A DNA stretch of 22,955 nucleotides, from positions 1 to 22,955 of the forward strand of contig CAZJBP010000043.1 of NCBI GenBank assembly GCA_964544115.1, read 5' to 3'. The position numbers and the translations under genes are program-made. Shown here one piece after another: positions 16,362 to 22,955 of this stretch. Numbering within the stretch: position 1 is the first letter of the stretch; each line of letters opens with the position of its first letter. The DNA is from CAZJBP01 sp964544115. GTDB taxonomy: Bacteria; Verrucomicrobiota; Kiritimatiellia; UBA8416; JADHWI01. The notes under the pieces were generated by a model that saw only the letters and a program-made list of their open reading frames with translations, made no database searches and had not been told where the DNA came from.

Positions 16362-16432
16362 TTTGGTGTGTTGCCCGTCCCGCCGTCGAGGTTGTCGGCC
16401 TCATGCGCTTTTCGGAGGCCTGGTCCCGCAAC

Positions 16433-16460
16433 GTCATCCCGAACGCAGTGAGGGATCTCG
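16433..16460 (+). repeat. REP-like intergenic motif (GTCATCCCGAACGCAGTGAG)
   Basis: The sequence GTCATCCCGAACGCAGTGAG followed by GGATCTCG belongs to a motif type I recall as scattered intergenically in many environmental bacterial genomes ('GTCATCC[CT]GA[AG]CG.AG.GAAGGATCT'). It contains a small ATCCC/GGGAT pairing. Only one copy is present here, so repeat status rests on recall. Confidence 0.4.
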
Positions 16461-16550
16461 CCCCCGCTGTGCTTGAGGCTGCCGGGGGATGTGTCGCGGA
16501 TCGGGTCGAACGGAGCACCCGCCATCCCGTCCCGCATGCGGCGTTGTCGC

Positions 16551-16582
16551 GACCGGCGCAGACCGGAAGTCTGGCGCCGGTC
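16551..16582. repeat. Imperfect hairpin, 13-bp stem with one bulge
   Basis: GACCGGCGCAGAC (16551-16563) pairs with GTCTGGCGCCGGTC (16569-16582) across a 5-nt CGGAA loop, with one bulged C. It lies in gene-free DNA with no T-run on either side. Confidence 0.5.
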
Positions 16583-16665
16583 ACGCCGCCTTGCCTGCGG
16601 GGCGGTCTGACGAGTTCCCGTTCGAGCGGCGGATACGCCGCAACCCGATCCGCGCCACGTACGCC

Positions 16666-16693
16666 ACCGCCCCGGCCCTGGGGCCGGGGCGGT
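16666..16693. repeat. Very stable hairpin, 13-bp perfect stem
   Basis: ACCGCCCCGGCCC (16666-16678) and GGGCCGGGGCGGT (16681-16693) are perfect complements separated by 2 nt. All but the outermost pair are G-C. It could act as a U-less terminator or be part of a mobile palindromic repeat. Confidence 0.55.
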
Positions 16694-16871
16694 AAAGGAA
16701 GCGCCGGCGCGCATGCCTGAGGCTGCCCATCCCGCGCCCCTTGGCGGATGGTCGCCGGACCGGAGGGGCCGCCCCAGAGGGCCAAGTCAGTGAAACGAGG
16801 ATGCGCGCGCGCCGGAGGCCTTCGTTCATGGCGCGCTTGTGCATGCGAGGCGATTCTGACATGGTTTCGCG

Positions 16872-17756
16872 ATGCAAGTGTCTCTGCAGGCCGGCCGCGC
16901 ATGCGCTCTCCTGGCGTACGTGCTGCTGAGTTCTCCGGAGGGCGGCTTGGCCGAGCCGGCGGAGAGCCCCGCCTCCTTTCATGTGTCCGAAACCTACACC
17001 CCCGGTGCGCGGGCCGGCCAGGGGACGTGGGTGCTGGGCGCCGTGATGATCGGTTACACGAATGTGCCGTGCTCCCCGATCTTCATGGAGACGTTCGACG
17101 ACTATGCCCCCGGTTCAGTGGTGGGGCAGGGACCGTGGGTGAGGAATTCCAGTTTCTCCGCCTTTCATGACATTGACAAGATCGGCCCTGTCGTGTCTGC
17201 GGGCGATGACCAGCACGCCGGGGGCGATCTCAACAGGGACACGGCCGCCACTTGTTTCTTTCCCGACATCTTCGCCAACGGCAACGCCGCCGGCCGGGTT
17301 GAGTTCGACTTCCGCCGCGGCTGCCTCGAACTTGATTTCCGCCTGGGTCCGGCTGTCGAGGTCAACGGAGTCGCGTCGAACGTAATCAGCCAATCGATCG
17401 GCGGACAGTTTGCGGGGTATGGCGGCGGCTGTTTCACGGCCTTCTTCAAGGGCGGCTTTGACAGCCCCAGAATCATCTATCGTCCCTGGCAGCCCGGTAC
17501 GTTCTACCACATGGTTATGGACCTTGTGAAAACGGGGACTGTGGTCACGGTCAGGTCACAGATCGACGGCATCCCGCTTGGAAACTTGTCGGGGCCCATC
17601 ATTCCAGATCTCACCGCCCCGCAGGGAATCAACTCGTTGACGTTCCGCGGCGCGGACAATTTGTCTCCAGTCTACGCCGTCGACAACATCAAGGTGTCCG
17701 TTCCCTTCAAGCCGGGCGGTCTGCCGCCCAGCGTGCCCTGGAGTATCATCCCGTAA
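16872..17756 (+). CDS. Secreted beta-sandwich (LamG-like) protein, function unknown
   Basis: A 294-residue protein; ATG 16872 is the first in-frame start but has no strong ribosome site. Residues 1-28 (MQVSLQAGRACALLAYVLLS then AEP) read as a signal peptide. From residue 73 the sequence METFDDYAPGSVVGQGPWV starts a domain type seen in many secreted PVC proteins, ending in SPVYAVDNIKVSV (about 264-276), the closing strand of a concanavalin/LamG-like jelly roll. Residues 40-53 repeat that opening motif (ETYTPG...GQGTW), which hints at a truncated or duplicated domain start. There are no catalytic motifs and no C-terminal anchor. It precedes the PQQ-propeller gene by 37 nt on the same strand, so the two are probably co-transcribed and exported together. 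The domain family is assigned by pattern only. Confidence 0.6.
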   Translation: MQVSLQAGRACALLAYVLLSSPEGGLAEPAESPASFHVSETYTPGARAGQGTWVLGAVMIGYTNVPCSPIFMETFDDYAPGSVVGQGPWVRNSSFSAFHDIDKIGPVVSAGDDQHAGGDLNRDTAATCFFPDIFANGNAAGRVEFDFRRGCLELDFRLGPAVEVNGVASNVISQSIGGQFAGYGGGCFTAFFKGGFDSPRIIYRPWQPGTFYHMVMDLVKTGTVVTVRSQIDGIPLGNLSGPIIPDLTAPQGINSLTFRGADNLSPVYAVDNIKVSVPFKPGGLPPSVPWSIIP

Positions 17757-17793
17757 CGTTGAACCGGTGTTGACGAGCAGAAACCTCCTTCCC

Positions 17794-20700
17794 ATGAGAC
17801 TACGGCTGGCCACGATTGCTGTTGGGTTGCTTCCTCTCGCCTGCGCCGCCGCGGAGGTCCCCGCGTCCTGGTCCGCAGACCTGCCCCAGGCCTCCATCGA
17901 GCTGAAAATGCGCTGGGATGTTCTGCGGAATCACGCGCAGATGCCGGGAGGCGAGCTCCCCCCCGATCCCGCGGTGATCCAGGAGGCTGTGAAACTGAGC
18001 GCGGAGACCGGCGCCATGCTGGGCGAGGACCCGCTCCTCCGGCAGGCATTCTGGTGCGATGTCGACCGGATGCTGCGCAGCGCAAAGCCGGCCGATCTGC
18101 TCCCGCTGCGCGCCCTGCAGGACAGCAAGGCGGAGAACCTGGCCGACGAGGTCCGTAAACAGGGCGACGCCTCAGAGGCGGTGTGGTTCTTCCGGTGCTA
18201 CCCGTGGGCGCACAGCGCCCAGGAAGTGCTCATCGACTTTGGCGAGACTGCGCTGCGCAACGGCCGTCGCCACTGGGCTGAGCGGGCCTTCCAGGATGTG
18301 CTGGCGCACGCCGACGACCCCGAATTGATCGCCCAGGCTCACATCGGATGCTGGTTTGCACTGGCCGGGCAGCCGGAGCGGCGGGAGGAGTTGGAGCGCG
18401 CCATGTCCGCCGTGCCTGACGACACACTGTTGCCGTGGCGGGGCGGACAGGCCAAGGCGACCGAGATCAAGGCGGCCATTCGCATACCCATGCCGGTCAC
18501 GGATGCCACCCCGGTGCCGGCGCTCTCAAGCGTGAGGCGGCTCAAGATCGAACTCCCCGCCGCAATGGCGGCCGTTGAACCGGTGAGGCCCGGCCTGCGG
18601 TCCGCCACTCTTGGACTTGGCCCCTGGACCCTCCGTCGGATCGAATCCGGCGGGAACCTTGTTGTCGTGATCGGTTCCCGCCATGTGGCCTGCTACGACG
18701 CCTCCACGCAGAAGTTGCTTCGTCTGTGCGGCGAGCCCGTTCCACCGGACAACGCGGTCGAAATCGAACGGCCCGCCGTGCTGGGCCGAAGTTGGAGTTC
18801 CGTTGTCGGTCAGCACGCGGGGTTATCCACCGGGGGCGAAGCGATCTACCGCCTGATGCCGATCAAGCGCGGCGACAGGCTGGAGTACTCTGTGACGGCC
18901 CGGGATGCGGGCAGCGGCCGGATTCTCTGGAGCACGGGTGGTCGGGATGAGTGGAAAGAACTGTGGCCGCAAAGCGAACCGATTGCGGGCGAAGGCTGCC
19001 TGTACGTGCTGGCGGCCGGAGGACGGGCGGGCAAGGTGCCGGCCTTGTATCTGGTATGCCTGGACAGCTTGAGCGGCTCCATCGCATGGAAGCGGATGCT
19101 GGGCCCTCTTCCGGGCAATGATCGCCTGCGCGAACTTGCCCTCGGGGGCAGCGCGATCACCGTGCAGCGGGGTGCGGTGTATGTCTCCACGGACATCGGC
19201 ATGCTCGCGCGCTGCGATGTGCGCGACGGCGCGCTGGAGTGGGTCCGGGCCTATCCCAGCGAGCAGATGGACGAGCACTCCAGAATCCAGTACCAGCGCG
19301 ACGGCACGGCGCCGCTGGTGTTGGACGGCAAACTGTTCGTCGCGCCGCGGGACCACACGGGCGTCATGGCTCTCGATGCGGCCACCGGCCGTTCGCTGTG
19401 GGAGAAAGCGCCGGTCCCTTCCGACCGAATCGTGGGCGTTGCCGGACAGGTGCTCGTGACCCAGGGCGGGGATGGCCTAGCGGCATTCGATCTAGCCTCG
19501 GGGGCTGGGCTCTGGACCCAGGCCCTCGATGGCGCAAGGGCGCCACGCGCCCTCGTGGCGGGCGCGCACGTGCTGGTTACTCAAGGAGATCGGCTGCTTC
19601 GCTTCCTGGCCGCGACGGGCGCCGCCGTGGATGAGCTGCGCCTGAACGGGACGGAGGGGTCTCAGTTTGCCCTGCTGGCGGATGGGGCGCTGGCGGAGTT
19701 CGTCGAGGAGCGCGCGGCGGATCCGGTCGAGCAAGCGGGAAGCGTCGCCGGGCCGCTGCGGCTTCCGCTGGCCGTGCAGTGGGAGCTGCCCTGTGAACGC
19801 CCGATGCTGGTGACGGGCCCCGCCGGCGCGGAGACAAACACCGTCGGTGTGCTGTCCGGCAGTCTGCTGCTCTGCGTCGAGGCGCAGCCGCGCGGGCGCG
19901 TCGTCTGGCAGAGCCGCCAGCGCAGCCGCCCGAATTCGGTAGGCTTTCACGGCAACCTGTTCCTGGCCGCCCGCGATCGCACGCTGACGGCGCTGAATGC
20001 GGCGAGCGGAGTGACGGAATGGGTGCTGAACCTGCCTTTTCGCGCGGACATCATCGGCGGAGACGAGCGCCTGCTCTTTGTCGGCCAGGCAAACGTGACA
20101 GGCTCCGTGGCGGCGATCGAGCCCCGCACGGGCAAGGTGAGCTGGCAGCAGGAGTTCGGAAAAGAGGCCCGGCTAGCCGGGGGGCGACTGGAGTGGATCA
20201 GCCTGCAGGGAGATGGAGATGCGGCGGGGGCGCCGTCGCTGCACCTGTACTGGAGCTCCGCGGCGTTCGACGGCGACGGGAATCGGCCGGCGGAGGTGGT
20301 CGTGGATGCGGCCTCCGGCGGCGTGCGCGAGGTGAAGCGGTTTCTCCCGGGCGAGCCGCAGTGGCCGCGGCAGATTGCATTCGGCGACGTCCGGACCTAC
20401 GGGCGCCTGCGGCGGCTGCCGCCGTGGCCGGCCCGCGGACCCTTCCTGACGGACGCCCTGGCCTATGTGGGGGACGGAGGCAGGGCGCACTTTGCGCGCC
20501 TGGCGCAGCCGGGGCAGGACCTGGTAACCGGGTTGAATCTCGTCATGAACGTTCAGCCGGAAGGCCAGTACTGGAGTTCGGTCGGACTGCACCCGACAGC
20601 CGACGGTTCGTTCGTCGCGCGCATGGGCAAGCTCATGGCCTTCGACGCCCTCAGCCCCACAGGCACCGTCTATGAGCTGCCGCGCACGGTCGCCGCGCGT

Positions 20701-21036
20701 GCCGCTTACAACATAGTCGATTTTCAGGCCAACACGGGCACGGTCATGGTTGTATCGGGGCCCGAGAGCGCCTTGCCGGAGTCGATTATCGAACGCCAGA
20801 AGCGCGACCTGGCGTCCGGCGGCCTCACGAACGCTTCGCCAGATCAGACCGCGATGAGCGTGGATGTCTTCAATCGCGCGACCGGACAACTGACCGGCAC
20901 GCAGGAGCTGCCCGGCGCCACGGCCCCGGGGGCTGGCTACGCCAACCAGGCAAGGCTGCTCGGGGGCGGGTTGCTGACGACGGATGATCGGGGCGTCTAC
21001 TTCCTCCGGTCCGGCCTGCCGGCCGCAGGGCCGTAG
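17794..21036 (+). CDS. Secreted PQQ-type beta-propeller protein with helical N-terminus
   Basis: About 1080 residues from ATG 17794, chosen because it yields a signal peptide (MRLRLATIAVGLLPLACAAA). A GTG at 17767 adds nine residues, and neither start has a clear ribosome site. Residues 25-230 are helical and TPR-like (WFFRCYPW...ALRNGRRHWAERAFQDVLAHADD). From about residue 270 the chain is a propeller with repeated 'xxGxxxW' blade ends: ILWSTG, IAWKRM, LEWVRA, SLWEKA, GLWTQA, VVWQSR, TEWVLN and VSWQQE. These eight suggest one eight-bladed PQQ/BamB-like propeller plus a less regular C-terminus. Such proteins are common in Planctomycetota and Verrucomicrobiota. They may bind PQQ or be purely structural, and the calcium and PQQ ligands of quinoprotein dehydrogenases are not evident here. 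The gene converges on the second MGH1-like gene with 6 nt between stops. Confidence 0.78.
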   Translation: MRLRLATIAVGLLPLACAAAEVPASWSADLPQASIELKMRWDVLRNHAQMPGGELPPDPAVIQEAVKLSAETGAMLGEDPLLRQAFWCDVDRMLRSAKPADLLPLRALQDSKAENLADEVRKQGDASEAVWFFRCYPWAHSAQEVLIDFGETALRNGRRHWAERAFQDVLAHADDPELIAQAHIGCWFALAGQPERREELERAMSAVPDDTLLPWRGGQAKATEIKAAIRIPMPVTDATPVPALSSVRRLKIELPAAMAAVEPVRPGLRSATLGLGPWTLRRIESGGNLVVVIGSRHVACYDASTQKLLRLCGEPVPPDNAVEIERPAVLGRSWSSVVGQHAGLSTGGEAIYRLMPIKRGDRLEYSVTARDAGSGRILWSTGGRDEWKELWPQSEPIAGEGCLYVLAAGGRAGKVPALYLVCLDSLSGSIAWKRMLGPLPGNDRLRELALGGSAITVQRGAVYVSTDIGMLARCDVRDGALEWVRAYPSEQMDEHSRIQYQRDGTAPLVLDGKLFVAPRDHTGVMALDAATGRSLWEKAPVPSDRIVGVAGQVLVTQGGDGLAAFDLASGAGLWTQALDGARAPRALVAGAHVLVTQGDRLLRFLAATGAAVDELRLNGTEGSQFALLADGALAEFVEERAADPVEQAGSVAGPLRLPLAVQWELPCERPMLVTGPAGAETNTVGVLSGSLLLCVEAQPRGRVVWQSRQRSRPNSVGFHGNLFLAARDRTLTALNAASGVTEWVLNLPFRADIIGGDERLLFVGQANVTGSVAAIEPRTGKVSWQQEFGKEARLAGGRLEWISLQGDGDAAGAPSLHLYWSSAAFDGDGNRPAEVVVDAASGGVREVKRFLPGEPQWPRQIAFGDVRTYGRLRRLPPWPARGPFLTDALAYVGDGGRAHFARLAQPGQDLVTGLNLVMNVQPEGQYWSSVGLHPTADGSFVARMGKLMAFDALSPTGTVYELPRTVAARAAYNIVDFQANTGTVMVVSGPESALPESIIERQKRDLASGGLTNASPDQTAMSVDVFNRATGQLTGTQELPGATAPGAGYANQARLLGGGLLTTDDRGVYFLRSGLPAAGP

Positions 21037-21042
21037 TCGCGG

Positions 21043-22545
21043 TTATGGCCGCAAGGCGACGTTCAGTCGCGTCAGCGTATCCGCGTGAGCCGCCGGCTGG
21101 CCGTCGATCAGGACGTGGAGTCCCTTCCCTCTGCCATATCGGCTTCCGTCGCGGTCCCAGGCCACCGTCAGGTCGTGACCGTGGTAGCGGACCCGGTCGA
21201 GGCAGAACCAGTCCCATGTGCCGTCCGGCAGAAGGGGATTGATAACGACCGAGTCGTCGTGCTGCGGCCGGATGCCCACGAGGCCGCCAATCACCAGGTC
21301 GCAGAACGTCGAGTGGTTGTAGTCCTTGCCGCGCTCGGCGGGTGCCTGCTTCCTCTGGAGCAGGAGCGTGCGCGAAATCCAATCGCCCGTGTACGGGTTC
21401 AGGTTCTCATCGATCCACGGGACGATACGCCCGTCCGGATGGACCAGCCGGTGGCTCCGGGCATAGGTCAGCAGCGCGTCAAAAAACGCACGGCGGCCGA
21501 TGACGGTCTGGTCGTAGCCGTTGAGCAGGTTCGCCAGCCCCGTCAGGACAACCGCGGTAGCCAGCGGCCAGCTCGGGCCGTTCCACTGGCACTCATGTCC
21601 GGAGTAGGCCAGCGCAAACCCCGGCTCGCGCTGCTCGGTGAACGTCGGTCCGAACGGCGCCCCAAAGCCCTGCGGATCCAGCAGGTGGCGCCAGCCCGCC
21701 TCGTAGCCCGGGGCGGGCAGGTTGAAGCACCAGGGCGCAAAGCCGTACAACTCGCGGGTCGTCGTGCGTGTCGCGTCGTCCTCTTTGAGGATCATGAAGA
21801 ACTCGCGCTCCGGATCCCAGAGGCGGTCCTGGACCCGCTGTTGGGTGCTCGCCGCCTTCGCGGCAAACTCATCCGCCAGTTCGCGGCGTCCGCCTGTCCT
21901 GGCGATGGCGGCAATGGCGGCGGCTTCGCCGAACATTGCGCTGTTGAGCAGCGGCCGGAAACCGTGGCCACCGATGGACACCTCGCCGCCGTCCTGCCCG
22001 TCGGTGATGTAGAACAGGCCGTTGGGCCGGCCGCCCATGCCCTCGCTCGCCTTCCCTTGCTCCCACGTGCGGTAATAGGCGACGAGATCGTCCAGCAGCG
22101 CCACCGGCAAGCGCGCATCGCCGGTCACCGCCGCCCGCTCCCAGATGGCGTGCGCGAGCCACGTGGTGTAGCGGTAGGGGTCGCCGCCGCGGCGGAACCA
22201 GAACGTGGCGTAATCATCGAGATACTGCGGGTCGGCCAGCCAGCGTCCCTCGGCCATGTGCAGGCCCGCTGCCATGTCGATCGTGTTGTGCTTGCCTGCC
22301 CAAGGCACCGGCGGCAGGAATTCCGTGATTACCCAGCCATCGGGCGTTTGCTTGATATGCTTCCGGTAGGTCCACCACCGGAAGTAATACGTGAGCTCCA
22401 GCTCCTTGTCCGGGCACTCGAACAGCGGGACGGTGCGGCTGAGAAAGTCCTGCGCCTGCGCGTTGGGGAAAGCATTGGCGTAGACCTCGTCGTCGGCCGC
22501 ATTGAACGCATCCACATACGCATGGAGGATATCCGAATTCAGCAT
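21043..22545 (-). CDS. MGH1/GH63-like (alpha/alpha)6 glycoside hydrolase, second copy
   Basis: A 500-residue protein from ATG 22545. The frame is open to 22740, but the extra 65 residues are low-complexity and cross the repeats, whereas LNSDILHAYVDAF marks the real N-terminus. Motifs run in order: YYFRWWTYRKHI (53-64), FLPPVPWAGKHNTI (76-89), TDGQDGGEVSIGG (181-193), CQWNGPSWPLAT (319-330), PWIDENLNPYTGDW (376-389) and a short C-terminal beta segment VVINPLLPDGTWDWFCLDRVRYHG (433-456 in outline). The W.GP.WP block places it in the same clan as the gene at 15013, but it is longer and clearly not a recent duplicate. No signal peptide. Instead of a normal ribosome site there is a G10 tract on the coding strand ending 6 nt before the ATG. 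The substrate is unknown; the family is well supported. Confidence 0.85.
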   Translation of the reverse strand: MLNSDILHAYVDAFNAADDEVYANAFPNAQAQDFLSRTVPLFECPDKELELTYYFRWWTYRKHIKQTPDGWVITEFLPPVPWAGKHNTIDMAAGLHMAEGRWLADPQYLDDYATFWFRRGGDPYRYTTWLAHAIWERAAVTGDARLPVALLDDLVAYYRTWEQGKASEGMGGRPNGLFYITDGQDGGEVSIGGHGFRPLLNSAMFGEAAAIAAIARTGGRRELADEFAAKAASTQQRVQDRLWDPEREFFMILKEDDATRTTTRELYGFAPWCFNLPAPGYEAGWRHLLDPQGFGAPFGPTFTEQREPGFALAYSGHECQWNGPSWPLATAVVLTGLANLLNGYDQTVIGRRAFFDALLTYARSHRLVHPDGRIVPWIDENLNPYTGDWISRTLLLQRKQAPAERGKDYNHSTFCDLVIGGLVGIRPQHDDSVVINPLLPDGTWDWFCLDRVRYHGHDLTVAWDRDGSRYGRGKGLHVLIDGQPAAHADTLTRLNVALRP

Positions 22546-22551
22546 GCCTGT

Positions 22552-22561
22552 CCCCCCCCCC
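22552..22561. repeat. C10 homopolymer (G10 on the minus strand)
   Basis: Ten consecutive C on the plus strand. On the minus strand it is G10, six bases (ACAGGC) before the ATG of the hydrolase gene, exactly where a ribosome binding site should be. Tracts of this length are prone to slippage in replication and to sequencing error. Confidence 0.85.
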
Positions 22562-22646
22562 TGAACGCCGCCCCGAAGATGCCCGCTGCCGAGCTGGCAG
22601 GCAAGCCTGATTCCGGACAGCCCGATTCCGGAAGGCCATTCGAGCC

Positions 22647-22675
22647 GGGCGCATTCCCGTTTCGGTGCACGCCGG
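22647..22675 (+). repeat. 29-nt dispersed repeat, copy 2
   Basis: Matches 16333-16361 at 26 of 29 positions. It lies in the leader of the second MGH1-like gene, just after a 15-nt-period direct repeat of GATTCCGGA (22609-22617 and 22624-22632). Confidence 0.6.
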
Positions 22676-22731
22676 ATGGTTGCAGACCCGGATAGCACGG
22701 ATTGGGGCATGAGGGTCTCCTGGGTGGAAGG

Positions 22732-22955
22732 GAATGGCACCCCTTCAGGGTGCGTCTCGTCTCGAGTGTGGCTGATGTCCAGGGGCTCCGCCCCTGGCTA
22801 TTGAATGGCACCCCTTCAGGGTGCGAACCGGGCAGGTGGGTAGCACCCCTTCGGCGGGGTTCGCCCGGCAGGCTGAAGGCCTGCCATTCGATAGCCCAGG
22901 GCAACGCCCTGGGAACGCATGGCCATGACCTATTCCCCCGCACCCTGAAGGGGTG
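22732..22955. repeat. Cluster of short palindromic repeats at the window edge
   Basis: At least six hairpins lie in 224 bp. GCACCCCTTCAGGGTGC occurs at 22737-22753 and 22808-22824, within identical 23-nt units (22732-22754, 22803-22825). A diverged copy sits near 22843-22863, and an inverted copy (GCACCCTGAAGGGGTG) at 22940-22955 is cut by the window end. Between them are CCAGGGGCTCCGCCCCTGG (22779-22797), GGCAGGC/GCCTGCC (22867-22885) and CCCAGGGC/GCCCTGGG (22895-22913). I see no gene here; frames across it translate into the Gly/Pro/Arg-rich pseudo-proteins typical of such repeats. This palindrome style is familiar from PVC-group intergenic DNA. The adjoining stretch 22562-22731 holds only the direct repeat and the 29-nt element noted above. 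Confidence 0.8.

Larger units (their letters stand above)
16303..16871. other. Gene-free region rich in repeats and hairpins
   Basis: I find no credible gene in these 569 bp; the open frames on both strands are low-complexity Arg/Pro/Ala products of GC-rich DNA. The region holds a 29-nt element with a second copy at 22647-22675, a REP-like GTCATCCCGAACGCAGTGAG motif, and two strong hairpins, listed separately. It separates the reductase/hydrolase pair from the secreted beta-sandwich/propeller pair, so it must also carry a terminator and a promoter, but I cannot assign them. Confidence 0.6.

Noticed and set aside
16348..16902. 184-residue minus-strand frame in the gene-free block
   Set aside because: Arg/Pro/Ala/Gly-rich, it crosses the REP-like motif and hairpins and overlaps the start of the secreted protein gene. 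No domain seen.
22546..22740. 65-residue N-terminal extension of the second MGH1-like hydrolase
   Set aside because: The extension crosses the G10 tract, the direct repeats and the 29-nt element and has no family-like sequence. ATG 22545 begins the conserved part.
22539..22943. 134-residue minus-strand frame across the palindromes
   Set aside because: It is a translation of the repeat cluster, containing repeated EGVPF-like and KGCHS-like strings typical of misannotated palindromic DNA.
22732..22955. CRISPR array
   Set aside because: The repeats are palindromes of several different kinds at irregular spacing, two being identical; there are no uniform spacers and no cas genes.

Overview
This GC-rich window comes from a bacterium rich in carbohydrate-active enzymes. 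The gene families suggest the PVC group (Verrucomicrobiota, Kiritimatiellota, Lentisphaerota or Planctomycetota): a DUF6259 protein, GH106-like and GH116-like hydrolases, a sialate O-acetylesterase, MGH1/GH63-like (alpha/alpha)6 hydrolases, a large PQQ-type propeller, a Gfo/Idh/MocA dehydrogenase and a URO-D-family protein. Clusters of short palindromes between genes fit the same picture. This is inferred from gene content only; no rRNA or other phylogenetic marker is present. A run of exactly 100 N at 10913-11012 is a scaffold gap, so the source is probably a draft or metagenome assembly.

Layout. 1-381 (+): 3' end of a Gfo/Idh/MocA oxidoreductase, followed by a strong hairpin. 485-1195 (+): small secreted protein with a discoidin-like fold. 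13921 down to 1205 (-): a long catabolic gene cluster in the order GH106-like hydrolase, gap, GH116-like glucosidase, sialate O-acetylesterase, GH3 beta-glucosidase, URO-D-family protein, a 48-residue small ORF and a secreted DUF6259 protein. Several junctions are overlapping or only 11-14 nt long, so this looks like an operon. 14069-16302 (+), divergent from it: an aldo/keto reductase and an MGH1-like hydrolase overlapping by one base. 16303-16871: gene-free, with repeats and hairpins. 16872-21036 (+): two secreted proteins, a beta-sandwich protein and a 1080-residue PQQ-type propeller. 22545-21043 (-): a second MGH1-like hydrolase, preceded by a G10 tract (on its own strand) and a palindrome cluster that runs to the window edge.

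How the genes may work together (inference). A secreted acetylesterase and the secreted DUF6259 protein would act outside the cytoplasm on an O-acetylated glycan or plant/algal glycoside. The GH106-like, GH116-like, GH3 and MGH1-like enzymes show no signal peptide and would finish rhamnosyl/glucosyl oligosaccharides inside the cell. The aldo/keto reductase and Gfo/Idh/MocA enzyme would handle released or oxidised sugars. The URO-D-family protein, a superfamily that includes corrinoid methyltransferases, is the odd partner and raises the possibility of methyl-group transfer from a methylated sugar. No transporter, SusC/D pair, sulfatase or dedicated regulator is visible. I found no CRISPR, tRNA, rRNA, transposase or phage gene.
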